This document shows, in pieces, positions 16,799-25,926 of a stretch of 39,025 bases of DNA (positions are counted from its first letter, which is position 1; each line of letters opens with the position of its first letter). The translations under genes and the position numbers were made by a program. The notes beneath the pieces are model-generated. The model did not search any database. It was not told the origin of the DNA and saw only the letters and a list, made by a program, of their open reading frames with translations. Source of the DNA: a bacterium ADurb.Bin243 (GTDB taxonomy: Bacteria; Muiribacteriota; UBA9980); contig MWBZ01000030.1 in the NCBI GenBank assembly GCA_002069765.1, forward strand, positions 1-39,025, given 5' to 3'.

Positions 16799-19252
16799 AT
16801 GAGAGAAAACGGAAATTATAAAAATTTCAGGCGGCTTTTTGCGGGCCTGGTTGCCGCTGCGGCTTATTCGGCCGCGTGTTTCGGTTTCAGCGGTCCGGTT
16901 CTCGCGGATTCTCCGGCCCGGCCGTCTATCCGCGAAGTGCTTTCCTCCGAATCGGCCGGCGCAGCCGGCGATATCGCTTTTACAACTCAAAAACTTATAG
17001 ACGACGGCAGGATCACCATCGAAGAGGTCGAAGAAAAAATAGTCATCAGGTGGCGCGGGCCTAAAAAGGGTGATCTGTTCGGCGAAAGCATAAAGGCGCG
17101 TTCAAAAGCGGCGGCCGGCTTTCACATATACAAGTCGCGCAACCGGTATATGAATTTCGTTTTGCTCGCGAAAATCGACGCCGACGGTTCAGGCTACTAT
17201 AAGTACGAAGATTTCGACCTTAAAAACGACGTAATTTATTATTATAAAATAACGCTCGTCGATTCCGATGGCGGCGACAATACTTTTTTGCCTCAATTCC
17301 AGGCTTCCGCGCGCGACGTAAACAGGCCGGCGCGCCCTGATAAGCCGCTCATAGAAAACGGCGACGGCTTCGTTAAAATATCATGGAAGCCTTATACCAA
17401 AAGCGATTTTTATGAATATCAGGTTTTGAAATCCTCCGCGATCGGCGGCGAGCACGAAACGGCTTCGCGCATAAGGCAGAGCGGCATCTGCCAGTTCGTC
17501 GATTCCGACGTGGTCAACGGGAAAAGCTACAGTTATATGATGAGGATTTTAGATAAAAGCGGCAATCAGAGCCGCGAATCAGTCGAGGCCATAGGCCGCC
17601 CGCGCGATAAAAAAGCGCCGGAGCCGCCGCGCAACCTTAGAGCGGAGCCCGGAAACAACCAGATTACGCTCATATGGCGGCGCTGCGAAGACGCCGACTG
17701 CGAGGCTTATAAGATATATTTCTGCGAAGGCGAGCCGTCGCCGTCCAATAAAATGAAGCTATTGACTAAAACTCCCGCCAGCGAGTCTTTCGAAAATAAT
17801 TATACGGTCAAAAACTTAAAAAATGGAAAAATATATTATTTCGGCGTATCGGCGCAGGATTTTTCCGGCAACGAGTCCGCCATGGCGTTCGAGATCAAAT
17901 CTTCGCCAGTGGATTTTACCGCGCCGCCCGCGCCTTCGTATTTAAAAGTGAGCGCCATGAACGCCGCTAATAAAATCGAATGGGCTTCCGTTCCGGACGT
18001 CGACAAAGACCTTTCCGGCTATAGAATTTACCGTAAATCGACCGCGTTTCCAAAATATATAGCAGTGGCCGATATCAAAAAGCCTAAAAAAGCCGAAACG
18101 CAGATTTTTATGGCGGAAAAAGAAAAGACTAAAGGCTCGCGCGCTATAGACAAGTTCTATCCCGTAATATACGAATATACCGATTCCGGAATATATAACG
18201 CCATGGCTTATTATTATTATGTCGTCGCGTATGATAATAAAGGGAACGAAAGCAAAGCCTCCGAAACGGGAGAAGGCATACCGCGCGATATCACCGCTCC
18301 GGAAAAGGTTTCGGGCTTCAGCGCGGCTTCGAAACTTGCGAAGGTCGTGCTCAAGTGGAAGCCTAATAAAAAAGACCGCGACCTGCTCGGCTATTACATT
18401 TACCGCCGGGCGGAAACGGACGAAAAATACGCCCTGATAGCCGAAATTAAAAAGACCGGCCAGACGGAATTTCAGGATATAAACCTGGAATTCGGCGTTA
18501 AATATTTTTACAGGATCTCCGCTTTCGACGAATCGCTTAACGAATCCGTCGCGTCCGAAGAAAAGTCGGCCGCGGCTAAATTTTCCAACCAGATATCGTT
18601 TTCGAGGGCCTATATACAAAACCGCCCTTACACATACTGCTTTTCGGTTAATTTAAATGAAATGAGCCTTTGCTATTCAAAAAGCGCTGATAACATTTCG
18701 TGGTCGGCCTGGTCGGATAAAACTAAATTTCCCGTTCCGCCCAATATGAGCAAAATGACGCAAATTTCAGTTCAAAAATGGATAAAAGGCTTCTTGATTT
18801 TTTCTTATAACCCTCAAACGCTCGATCTGTTTTTCGTTAATTCGGCCGATGAAAAGACATTTCCGGCATGGCGCCTGCTTTTCAACCGTGTGGAGCTGCC
18901 GCCTAATTTCGGCAAGCGCTGTTTCGTGTCGTTCGAAAAAGACGAAAAATCCATTATGGCCTTCGCGTATAATCCGCTCACGCAATCGGTATATTATAAC
19001 CTCAGCCGCGATCTCGAATCGTTTTTAAGGTGGACGCCGTGCGGGCTTAAGGTCGTTCCGCCCGAAACCGATTCGGACATGAGCAAATATTTCGTGACTT
19101 CCGACGACAGGGGATATTATCTGTTTTCTTACGATCTTGACAGCGGCGAGCTCAAGCAGAGCTACAGCTTTGACAAAAAGCACTGGAAGGCGTGGTATAA
19201 ATTCGCCCGCAACATAAAAAAGCCGAAAAACCTCCAGGCCGATAAAAACTAA
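16799..19252 (+). CDS. Secreted fibronectin type III multidomain protein
   Basis: An 817-aa exported protein with a signal peptide (residues 1-36, ending VLADSPA). Residues about 45-595 contain five FN3-like domains, each ending in a Y-Y-Y-x-(I/V)-x-A-x-D-x-x-G-N-x-S type strand: YYYKITLVDSDG, YSYMMRILDKSGNQS, YYFGVSAQDFSGNES, YYYYVVAYDNKGNES and YFYRISAFDESLNES. The last 220 residues are a different domain with recurring FSYNPQTLDLFF, FAYNPLTQSVYYN and FSYDLDSGELKQS segments beside W-x-x-W motifs, which looks like a partial propeller of the sialidase or Asp-box kind (an inference). No catalytic residues are recognised. It is probably an envelope or extracellular binding protein. The Shine-Dalgarno before the ATG is weak (TTGAGA), but no better start precedes the signal peptide. 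Confidence 0.82.
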   Translation: MRENGNYKNFRRLFAGLVAAAAYSAACFGFSGPVLADSPARPSIREVLSSESAGAAGDIAFTTQKLIDDGRITIEEVEEKIVIRWRGPKKGDLFGESIKARSKAAAGFHIYKSRNRYMNFVLLAKIDADGSGYYKYEDFDLKNDVIYYYKITLVDSDGGDNTFLPQFQASARDVNRPARPDKPLIENGDGFVKISWKPYTKSDFYEYQVLKSSAIGGEHETASRIRQSGICQFVDSDVVNGKSYSYMMRILDKSGNQSRESVEAIGRPRDKKAPEPPRNLRAEPGNNQITLIWRRCEDADCEAYKIYFCEGEPSPSNKMKLLTKTPASESFENNYTVKNLKNGKIYYFGVSAQDFSGNESAMAFEIKSSPVDFTAPPAPSYLKVSAMNAANKIEWASVPDVDKDLSGYRIYRKSTAFPKYIAVADIKKPKKAETQIFMAEKEKTKGSRAIDKFYPVIYEYTDSGIYNAMAYYYYVVAYDNKGNESKASETGEGIPRDITAPEKVSGFSAASKLAKVVLKWKPNKKDRDLLGYYIYRRAETDEKYALIAEIKKTGQTEFQDINLEFGVKYFYRISAFDESLNESVASEEKSAAAKFSNQISFSRAYIQNRPYTYCFSVNLNEMSLCYSKSADNISWSAWSDKTKFPVPPNMSKMTQISVQKWIKGFLIFSYNPQTLDLFFVNSADEKTFPAWRLLFNRVELPPNFGKRCFVSFEKDEKSIMAFAYNPLTQSVYYNLSRDLESFLRWTPCGLKVVPPETDSDMSKYFVTSDDRGYYLFSYDLDSGELKQSYSFDKKHWKAWYKFARNIKKPKNLQADKN

Positions 19253-19324
19253 TAACTCGTTCGCGCGGGCATAATCCGGTTGATGTAACTGATAAATATA
19301 AAGAACGAAAGAAGGTCTCTCAGG

Positions 19325-20356
19325 GTGAAATCAAAGAAAAATTCGGAAAAACTCATCAAATGCTCGTTAAAAGATATCGCCGTCGATTATAAAAAGGTCA
19401 TTAAAAAATTCGAGAAAACAAAGATACTTGTTATGGGCGATCTCATGATCGACGAATATCTTGTGGGCCGTTGCAGGCGAATATCGCCGGAAGCGCCCGT
19501 GCCTATCGTAGAAGTGGCCAGACGCGAGTTCCGTCTTGGCGGCGCCGCGAACGTGGCCAACAACCTAACCAGCCTTGGCGCGCGGGTCAATATCTGCGCG
19601 GTCACCGGCCAGGATGGAATCGGCCGCCTTGCCCACGAGGAATGCGCCCGCCAGAACGTGAATTCGGAAGCCGTATTCTGCGACCCGGGCAGGCCCACCA
19701 CTCTAAAAACAAGGATTATAGCTCATAATCAGCAGATCGCCCGCACCGATATAGAAAAAAGCGCCGAAATCGACGAAAATATCAGAAAAAAAGTGGTGAG
19801 CTACTTAAACGATAACATAGACGATTTTGACGCCGTAATAATTTCAGATTATTCCAAAGGCTTTATAAACAAGAAGTTACTCGATGAGACCCTGCCTATT
19901 ATTAAAAAACACAAAAAAATAACCAACGTAGATCCGAAAGTGGCAAATTTTTACCATTACCGCTCGGTGACATGCATAACTCCTAACAGAAAGGAACTTT
20001 CAGACGTCCTGGGATACGAAGTGGAAACCGATGAAAAGCTTATATCCGGCGGCCGCGCCGTTTTAAACGATCTTTCGCTTTCATCGCTGCTTGTGACGCT
20101 GGGCGAAAGCGGCATGTGTCTTTTTGTGCAGGACGGCACGGCTTATATGCTGCCCGCGTGCGCGCGCGCCGTTTATGACGTTACCGGCGCCGGCGATACG
20201 GTAATTTCGGTGTTCACTCTGGCGCTGGCGGCGGGGGCCGATTATAAAAGCGCGGCGATAATATCGAATATAGCGGCCGGCGAAGTAGTGGCGAAACTCG
20301 GCACATCCACGATCGGTTCGAACGAGCTCATAGAAGCCATCAAGAGCCATATTTAA
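19325..20356 (+). CDS. hldA: D-glycero-beta-D-manno-heptose-7-phosphate kinase (HldA/RfaE1 type)
   Basis: A 343-aa PfkB/ribokinase-family sugar kinase. ILVMGDLMIDEYLVGR, RISPEAPVPIVEV, RLGGAANVANNLTSLGA and the TTLKTRIIAHNQQIARTD block are characteristic of the RfaE/HldE kinase domain. VTGAGDT (G288 to D291) carries the catalytic aspartate. It phosphorylates heptose-7-phosphate at C1 in the cytoplasm on the way to the ADP-heptose used for LPS core or S-layer glycans. The cytidylyltransferase-type domain that follows the kinase in bifunctional HldE is absent, so this is the stand-alone kinase form. Residues 1-34 are an extra basic N-terminal extension. Translation starts at GTG 19325 behind an AAGAAGG Shine-Dalgarno. 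No other heptose genes are in the window. Confidence 0.88.
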   Translation: MKSKKNSEKLIKCSLKDIAVDYKKVIKKFEKTKILVMGDLMIDEYLVGRCRRISPEAPVPIVEVARREFRLGGAANVANNLTSLGARVNICAVTGQDGIGRLAHEECARQNVNSEAVFCDPGRPTTLKTRIIAHNQQIARTDIEKSAEIDENIRKKVVSYLNDNIDDFDAVIISDYSKGFINKKLLDETLPIIKKHKKITNVDPKVANFYHYRSVTCITPNRKELSDVLGYEVETDEKLISGGRAVLNDLSLSSLLVTLGESGMCLFVQDGTAYMLPACARAVYDVTGAGDTVISVFTLALAAGADYKSAAIISNIAAGEVVAKLGTSTIGSNELIEAIKSHI

Positions 20357-20412
20357 TTGTGGCGCTATAATTTAACGGGCGCATATATGCGCATACCAAA
20401 AGGAGACTTTTC

Positions 20413-21993
20413 ATGAAAATATTGACCGCGGAGCAGATGAGAAAAATAGACGCCAGGGCAGTTAACGATTACCATATCGGCGAACAGATCCTTATGGAAA
20501 ACGCAGGCATTAAATCGGTGCTGGCGATGTGCGAAATGTATCCGGAAATTTACAAAAAAAACGTAATGGTGGTCTGCGGCCCCGGAAATAACGGCGGCGA
20601 CGGTTTCGTCATCGCCCGCCACCTGTTTAATTTAGGCTGCCAGGTCAGCGTGGTGGCTACGATGCCGGTCAATAAATACAAGGGCGTTTCCGCCGATAAC
20701 CTTAAAATTCTGGCCGCCATGAATATCGGGGTTTACGAGCTTCACAGCGAGTCTTCTATATATGAAGTGATGAATATGGCCAATTTTTCAGATATAATAG
20801 TCGACGCCATATTCGGGACCGGGCTTTCGAAGAAAGTGGACGGGCTTTATCTGGCTCTGATAAACGGCCTTAACAGCGTGGCCGCGCAGAAGTTCGCCAT
20901 CGATATACCTTCCGGCATAGACGGTTCTACGGGGCTTGTAATGGGCGCGGCGATAAAAGCTTCGGCCACGGTTACTTTCGAAACTCCTAAAATCGGGCAC
21001 ATATTGGATCCCGGCTCCCAATATATAGGCAAGCTTTTCGTGGCCGATATCAGCATACCAAAACCGCTTTTCAGCGGGGACGAATATAAGCTCAACCTTA
21101 CCACCGAAGAATTCGTGGCTAAAAATTTAACGCGCAGGAGCCCCGATTCAAATAAAGGGGATTTCGGCCGCGCGCTTATAATCGGCGGTTCGCGGCTTTA
21201 TTCGGGCGCCCCCAAAATAGCGGCCCGCGCGCTTTTACGCTCCGGCGCCGGAGTTTCTTTCATGATGGTGCCCGACGTGATCTTAAACCAGACGCAGTCG
21301 GAGCTCACCGACGTTATTACAATGGGGCTCAGGTCCACTTCCGAAGGCGCGATAGATTCGTGCAGCGATAACGTGGAATCGGCGATAACTTTTATTGAAA
21401 CTAACCGCGTAAGCGCCGTGGCTATAGGTATGGGAATGTCGCAAAGCCCGGCCGCGTGCGACTTTACCGCAGAAATTCTGTCCCGTATAAAAGTTCCGGT
21501 CTGCCTCGACGCCGACGGGCTTCTTGCGTTGAAAAAGCACAGAGCCAAAATACTTATGAACCAGAACCTCAAGCTCATAGTTACGCCGCATCCTAAAGAA
21601 ATGGCCAGGATTCTCGATTCCTCGGTAGATGAAGTGCTTATGAACAGGCTTAAAATATGCGAGGATTTTTCAAAGTCCTACCGGGCGGTTACGCTCTTGA
21701 AGGGGCACCGCACCGTGATATGCGACGAATCGGCTAACGCGTTTATAAATACGTCGGGCAACGCGGCTATGGCGAAAGGCGGCATGGGCGACGCGCTTTG
21801 CGGCATAATAACCGGGTTTATCGCGGGCGGCATGCCTTCGTTTGGCGCCGCTATAACGGCGAGCTATATACATGGAAAGGCCGGCGACCTCGCGGCGGCT
21901 TCCATCTTTGAATACAGCATGACTACCGACGATCTTATTTCGAAATTATCCGAAGCCATGCGCATAATAACGAAAAATCAGGCCGCCGGATAA
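20413..21993 (+). CDS. nnr: Bifunctional NAD(P)HX epimerase/dehydratase
   Basis: A 526-aa metabolite-repair enzyme that restores hydrated NADH/NADPH. Residues 1-215 are the YjeF N-terminal epimerase: MKILTAEQMRKIDARAV, then CGPGNNGGDGFVIARHL, DAIFGTGL and AIDIPSGIDGSTG. Residues 225-526 are the ADP/ATP-dependent dehydratase (carbohydrate kinase-like): DFGRALIIGGSRLYSGAPKIAARALLRSGAGVS, VCLDADGLLAL, LIVTPHPKEMARIL and the catalytic GNAAMAKGGMGDAL loop. Length and domain order match the typical bifunctional protein. The start is supported by AAAGGAGA at about 20399-20406. It follows the heptose kinase after 56 nt and is probably co-transcribed with it, without a pathway link. Confidence 0.95.
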   Translation: MKILTAEQMRKIDARAVNDYHIGEQILMENAGIKSVLAMCEMYPEIYKKNVMVVCGPGNNGGDGFVIARHLFNLGCQVSVVATMPVNKYKGVSADNLKILAAMNIGVYELHSESSIYEVMNMANFSDIIVDAIFGTGLSKKVDGLYLALINGLNSVAAQKFAIDIPSGIDGSTGLVMGAAIKASATVTFETPKIGHILDPGSQYIGKLFVADISIPKPLFSGDEYKLNLTTEEFVAKNLTRRSPDSNKGDFGRALIIGGSRLYSGAPKIAARALLRSGAGVSFMMVPDVILNQTQSELTDVITMGLRSTSEGAIDSCSDNVESAITFIETNRVSAVAIGMGMSQSPAACDFTAEILSRIKVPVCLDADGLLALKKHRAKILMNQNLKLIVTPHPKEMARILDSSVDEVLMNRLKICEDFSKSYRAVTLLKGHRTVICDESANAFINTSGNAAMAKGGMGDALCGIITGFIAGGMPSFGAAITASYIHGKAGDLAAASIFEYSMTTDDLISKLSEAMRIITKNQAAG

Positions 21994-22020
21994 TTTGGTG
22001 ACCGGTCCTAAGCGAATCTA

Positions 22021-22049
22021 TTGTTTTTTTGGTAATTGTCTGGTATAAT
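22021..22049 (+). promoter_or_regulatory. Extended -10 promoter for the 283-aa TPR gene
   Basis: TTGTTT (22021-22026), a 17-nt spacer, and TATAAT (22044-22049) preceded by TGG, giving an extended -10 element. The leader to the ATG at 22093 is about 37 nt. Confidence 0.7.
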
Positions 22050-22092
22050 TACACTGGTTATCTTTAGATGATTTGAAAATATGGAGGGGAAT

Positions 22093-22944
22093 ATGGGCGA
22101 ATTATACGGCGCTTCAAAGATATCGATCGAACAGAGGGCGGAAGCTAACGATCATTTTGATTACGGTCTCACTTTTGAATTGAAAGGCGATACCGACAAG
22201 GCCCTTGATTTCTTTAAAAAAGCGGTCGCCTGCGACCCCGATTTCGCCGAAGCTTACAACAAACTCGGCGACATATTCATGAAAAAAGGAAAATATAAAG
22301 AAGCCATCGACAATTACAACAAGTCGGCGGGTTTAAAGCCCGATATAGAAAACACTCATTTCGACCTTGGCTGCGCTTATCTGCAGACCGCAAAACTCGA
22401 CGAGTCGGAAGCGGCGTTTAAAAAAGCTCTCGAATTAGATCCCAATCATTTTGAAATTTTCGGAAAGCTCGGCGCGATATGCATCGAGAAAGGCGAATAC
22501 GAGAAAGCCCTTGGTTTCATGCGCAAGATGCTCGTAGCCGACCCCACTAATATAGCGGCCCGTTATTATAACGGCGTGGCGTTATATAAAATGGGCAAAA
22601 ATTCGGCAGCATCCGTCGAATTTCACGAAGTGATAGAAAGATATTCCGGTTTGATAAAAATGAAGCCTAACTACGCAGAGGCGTGCTATTTTGTGGGTAT
22701 GGCCTATTTTTATAACGGAAACTATAAAGAAGCCGAAAAAAATCTTAAGCGCGCGATCGAGCTGGACACCGATAAAATAGATTTTCATTACAGCCTGGGG
22801 CTCGCATATTCCGACGCCGACGTTTTTTACGCGATGGCAAACGTGCAGAAGGCTTTAAATAACGAACAGGCGGCAAACGATTTTCTTAAAAAAGCCGTCG
22901 CGCTCGAGCCGGATAACGGCAAATACAAAAAATACATGATATAA
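22093..22944 (+). CDS. Cytoplasmic TPR-repeat protein
   Basis: A 283-aa protein made of about seven tetratricopeptide repeats from residue 15 to the C-terminus: DYGLTFELKGDTDKALDFFKKAVACDPDFAEAYNKLG, then KGKYKEAIDNYNKSAGLKPD, TAKLDESEAAFKKALELDPN, KGEYEKALGFMRKMLVADPT and NGNYKEAEKNLKRAIELDTD units. There is no signal peptide or membrane helix. It is presumably an adaptor for protein complexes; the partner is unknown. The ATG at 22093 is favoured over that at 22081 because GGAGGGG (22083-22089) would lie inside the longer version and is well placed for the shorter. A promoter directly upstream makes it the first gene of its unit. Confidence 0.85.
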   Translation: MGELYGASKISIEQRAEANDHFDYGLTFELKGDTDKALDFFKKAVACDPDFAEAYNKLGDIFMKKGKYKEAIDNYNKSAGLKPDIENTHFDLGCAYLQTAKLDESEAAFKKALELDPNHFEIFGKLGAICIEKGEYEKALGFMRKMLVADPTNIAARYYNGVALYKMGKNSAASVEFHEVIERYSGLIKMKPNYAEACYFVGMAYFYNGNYKEAEKNLKRAIELDTDKIDFHYSLGLAYSDADVFYAMANVQKALNNEQAANDFLKKAVALEPDNGKYKKYMI

Positions 22945-23032
22945 AAAGTCGGCGGTTTATCTAATTTATAATTATATTAAACCGCAAGCATCCGCAAGCC
23001 GATAATTATAGTAAGAGATTTATTTGTAAACT

Positions 23033-23057
23033 AAAACCGCGGAATCGCAGTTTTTTT
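23033..23057 (+). terminator. Possible terminator upstream of the rod-binding gene
   Basis: AAAAC-C-GCG (23033-23041) pairs with CGC-A-GTTTT (23046-23054) with one C/A mismatch and a 4-nt loop, then further T residues. It sits between the TPR gene and the rod-binding gene. A second hairpin, GCGGTTTA (22952-22959) with TAAACCGC (22978-22985), lies closer to the TPR stop but has no T-run. Confidence 0.45.
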
Positions 23058-23100
23058 AAACAGTAATTCTTAAATCTTTTTTACTGTAAGGGGCTTTACG

Positions 23101-23457
23101 ATGGCGATATCGTCTTTAAATAACGCGAATACTTCCGCAGCCGAACGCGGGTCGGCCGATCCTTCGGCGCTGGCCCGAAAATTAGAAAGCATCGCGGGAA
23201 GCGGCAAAAAAATATCGCGCGACGAAAAGTTGAAGCAGCTCAAAGAGGCCGCCGAGGAATTTGAATCGATTTTTGTGCATAACCTTCTTAAAAGCATGCG
23301 CAGTACCATTCAAAAGACCAATATAATATCGGGCGGCAACGCCGAGAATATTTATCAGGATATGCTCGACGAAAATTACTCTAAAATCGCGGTAAAAAGA
23401 AGCGATTTTGGCATAGCGCGCAAAGTGTATGAACAATTTAGTAAAGCCATTAAATAA
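23101..23457 (+). CDS. FlgJ-type flagellar rod-binding protein without muramidase domain
   Basis: A 118-aa protein. Residues 40-118 match the rod-binding domain of FlgJ: KLKQLKEAAEEFESIFVHNLLKSMRSTI, then NAENIYQDMLDENYSKIAVKRSDFGIARKVYEQF. In FlgJ this domain caps and guides periplasmic rod assembly. The C-terminal glucosaminidase domain of enterobacterial FlgJ is absent, as in many other phyla where a separate enzyme opens the wall. Candidate wall hydrolases are encoded elsewhere in this window, but no other flagellar gene is. AAGGGG upstream supports the ATG at 23101. It is followed after 179 nt by rho. Confidence 0.82.
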   Translation: MAISSLNNANTSAAERGSADPSALARKLESIAGSGKKISRDEKLKQLKEAAEEFESIFVHNLLKSMRSTIQKTNIISGGNAENIYQDMLDENYSKIAVKRSDFGIARKVYEQFSKAIK

Positions 23458-23636
23458 TTAAGGGCGTCTTCACCGGCCCGATTACCGAAAATAATCAAAA
23501 ATCCATAGAAAAATTGAATCAGGCGCTAATTTAAGTCATCTTAAATTTTCTTACTTTCAATTCTTGTTTTTAAGAATCGATATGCCTTTCAATCCACATT
23601 TCAAAAATAAATTCAAAACCCACACCAGGAGGAATT

Positions 23637-25670
23637 ATGGTATCTAACCAGGTAGAAAACCCTGACATCGAAGTTCAGGATCCGCCTAAAGAAAATGCGC
23701 CGGAAATTAAGGCCGAAAAAACGGTAAGGCGCCGTGCCGCTTCAAAAACGGCAGAAAAGAAGGATGCTGCGGCGGAAAAGTCTGACGCCCACAAGACGTC
23801 GGGCGAAGAAAAGCCTAAAACTCGAAGCGTCAGGCACCGCGCCGTTGAAAATACGGCCGAAAAAGCCGAAGACGAAAAAAAGGAAAGCGTCCATTCGGTT
23901 AAGCCGGCGGAAGCCGTTAACCCTAAAATTTCAGCGGCGAAAACGGACCCGGGCGAGCAGTCCGTAGAAAAACCGGTCCGCGCGCATACCGCCCCAAAAC
24001 CCGATTTTAATACGGCAAATAAAATCCAGGACCAGCCGCCTGCGGCCCCTGATAACGCGGGAGCGGCACCAAATGCGCCTAACGGCGGTCAGGGCGGAAC
24101 GAATGCGGCTTCGGGCGGCGGGCAGAATTCATCCTCCGGCAGGCCCGCGCAGAATTATTATAAGCAGCAGCCTTACAACAAGTATAACAATGAAGGCGGC
24201 AATAATTATTCGAATTACAGGCAATCTAATTCCGGCGCAAACAATAATAACAATAATAATTACAACCAGACGCAGGGAACCGGCTCAGGTTCAGCCGGCG
24301 GCAGCCAGAATCAGAACCCTAACCAGAGCCAGAATTTTTCGGCGCAGCAGGCTCAAAATCAGCAGAACGCCGCATTTCAGCAGCATCAATATGTTGAAAT
24401 GGCCAGAGGATTCACGATACAGGACCTCAACAAAAAAAACGTGTCTGAACTCTTTCAAATCGCCCAGGACTTAAATATCACTCCCCATCTTCACAAGCGG
24501 ACCAACACTCTTATAATGCGAATAATGCACGAACAGATTAAAAGGGCCGGCGGGTACGCGGCCGAAGGCGTGCTCGACATACTCGAAGACGGTTACGGCT
24601 TCTTGAGAACGGCCACATATTCCATAAACGAAAAAGACGTTTACGTATCGCCTTCGCAGATAAGAAGGTTCGATCTTCGTACGGGCGACGTTATAATAGG
24701 CCAGACGCGGGCGCCTAAAGAAGGCGAAAAATTCGCCGCCTTGCTTCGCATCGAGGCAATCAATTTTGAAGAACCCGAAAAAATCAAACACAGAAAAAAT
24801 TTCGATACGCTCGTTCCTTATTATCCTAACGAAAAATTTACGCTCGAAAAAAAAGCGGATTATGGTGATCTGTCCACGCGCATAGTAGATCTCATATCGC
24901 CGGTAGGAAAAGGCCAGCGCGGGCTGATCGTTGCGCCGCCTAAAGCCGGTAAAACTACGCTTCTCAAAAGCATGGCCAATTCAATAATAGAAAACCATCC
25001 CGAAGTCGAAGTTATGATTCTTTTGATTGACGAGCGTCCCGAAGAAGTTACCGATATGCAGCGTTCCGTAAATGCTGAAGTAATCAGCTCCACTTTCGAC
25101 GAACCGCTTGAACATCATATCAGGGTTTCGGAGCTCACGCTCGAAAAAGCCAAGCGTATGGTTGAAAATAATAAGCATGTCGTCATTCTGCTCGACAGTA
25201 TAACCAGGCTCGCACGCGCATATAACCTGCACCTGCCTTCGTCCGGCCAGACATTGACCGGCGGCGTCAACCCGGCGGCGTTGTATAAACCTAAAAAATT
25301 CTTCGGCGCGGCGCGCAATATAGAGGGCGGCGGATCGCTTACGATTCTTGCTACCGCTCTGGTTGAAACGGGTTCGAAGTTAGACGATATCATATTCGAA
25401 GAGTTTAAAGGCACCGGCAATATGGAATTGATACTCGACAGAAAACTCTTCGAAAAACGCCTCTTCCCGTGCATGGATATCAAGCGTACCGGCACGCGCA
25501 AAGAAGAGCTGCTCTTAGACAAAGACACGCTTAACAAAGTATGGATACTCAGAAAAATACTCGAACCGCTTTCGCCGGCCGAAGCCATGCAGCTGATGGT
25601 CGATAGAATGTCAAAAACTAAAAGAAATAAAGACTTCCTCGAGTCCATGCACGTAGCCGACGCGAATTAA
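23637..25670 (+). CDS. rho: Transcription termination factor Rho with a long prion-like N-terminal region
   Basis: A 677-aa hexameric RNA-dependent ATPase, about 260 residues longer than E. coli Rho. Residues 1-120 are Lys/Ala/Glu/Pro-rich; residues 120-170 Ala/Asn/Gly/Pro-rich; residues 173-252 are strongly Asn/Gln/Tyr/Ser/Gly-rich, including a seven-Asn run. The conserved protein starts near 256: Rho N-domain DLNKKNVSELFQIAQDL, the RNA-binding cold-shock fold GVLDILEDGYGFLR and YVSPSQIRRFDLRTGD, Walker A PPKAGKTT (K439), MILLIDERPEEVTDM, Walker B VVILLDSITRLARAYN, the Q/R-loop region, and the C-terminal ELILDRKLFEKRLFPCMDI. All catalytic motifs are present, so the enzyme should be active. 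AGGAGGAATT precedes the ATG. A terminator hairpin follows. Confidence 0.97.
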   Translation: MVSNQVENPDIEVQDPPKENAPEIKAEKTVRRRAASKTAEKKDAAAEKSDAHKTSGEEKPKTRSVRHRAVENTAEKAEDEKKESVHSVKPAEAVNPKISAAKTDPGEQSVEKPVRAHTAPKPDFNTANKIQDQPPAAPDNAGAAPNAPNGGQGGTNAASGGGQNSSSGRPAQNYYKQQPYNKYNNEGGNNYSNYRQSNSGANNNNNNNYNQTQGTGSGSAGGSQNQNPNQSQNFSAQQAQNQQNAAFQQHQYVEMARGFTIQDLNKKNVSELFQIAQDLNITPHLHKRTNTLIMRIMHEQIKRAGGYAAEGVLDILEDGYGFLRTATYSINEKDVYVSPSQIRRFDLRTGDVIIGQTRAPKEGEKFAALLRIEAINFEEPEKIKHRKNFDTLVPYYPNEKFTLEKKADYGDLSTRIVDLISPVGKGQRGLIVAPPKAGKTTLLKSMANSIIENHPEVEVMILLIDERPEEVTDMQRSVNAEVISSTFDEPLEHHIRVSELTLEKAKRMVENNKHVVILLDSITRLARAYNLHLPSSGQTLTGGVNPAALYKPKKFFGAARNIEGGGSLTILATALVETGSKLDDIIFEEFKGTGNMELILDRKLFEKRLFPCMDIKRTGTRKEELLLDKDTLNKVWILRKILEPLSPAEAMQLMVDRMSKTKRNKDFLESMHVADAN

Positions 25671-25763
25671 TCATGCCGGCCATTAGCGCACGATTTGAAA
25701 TTTAAGATCGGTTCTAATGAAAAAAGGAAAAAACCTATCTAAAAAAACTGAATAACTTAAAAT

Positions 25764-25800
25764 AAGGGGCTGCCATCCTTGCGCGGCCCCTTGTTTTCTT
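25764..25800 (+). terminator. Terminator after rho
   Basis: AAGGGGCTGC (25764-25773) pairs with GCGGCCCCTT (25783-25792), 10 bp with one G-U wobble and a 9-nt loop, followed by GTTTTCTT. It lies about 95 nt after the rho stop codon and just before the next promoter. Confidence 0.85.
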
Positions 25801-25805
25801 AAAAC

Positions 25806-25834
25806 TTGACAAATTTTAGACGATATAGTATAAT
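25806..25834 (+). promoter_or_regulatory. Consensus sigma70 promoter for the M23 peptidase gene
   Basis: TTGACA (25806-25811), a 17-nt spacer and TATAAT (25829-25834): both hexamers are perfect. The leader to the ATG at 25927 is about 85 nt and includes AGGGGGA at 25911-25917. Confidence 0.9.
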
Positions 25835-25926
25835 ATATGCACTATAAGATGCCAGAAAATAAATATAAGGCTTAAAGACAACTAAAAAGGTCTTCAACTA
25901 ATCTTTTGTCAGGGGGAATTTCAATA

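Noticed and set aside
22081-22092. Upstream ATG for the 283-aa TPR gene
   Set aside because: It would place the strong GGAGGGG Shine-Dalgarno inside the coding region.
23454-23533. Short peptide-like frame (GVFTGPITENN...) between the rod-binding gene and rho
   Set aside because: No usable start codon or Shine-Dalgarno, only about 27 codons, and the rod-binding domain already ends normally; not a convincing FlgM or frameshift remnant.
25906-25926. Upstream TTG start for the M23 gene
   Set aside because: It would read through the Shine-Dalgarno; the ATG at 25927 starts directly with the signal peptide.
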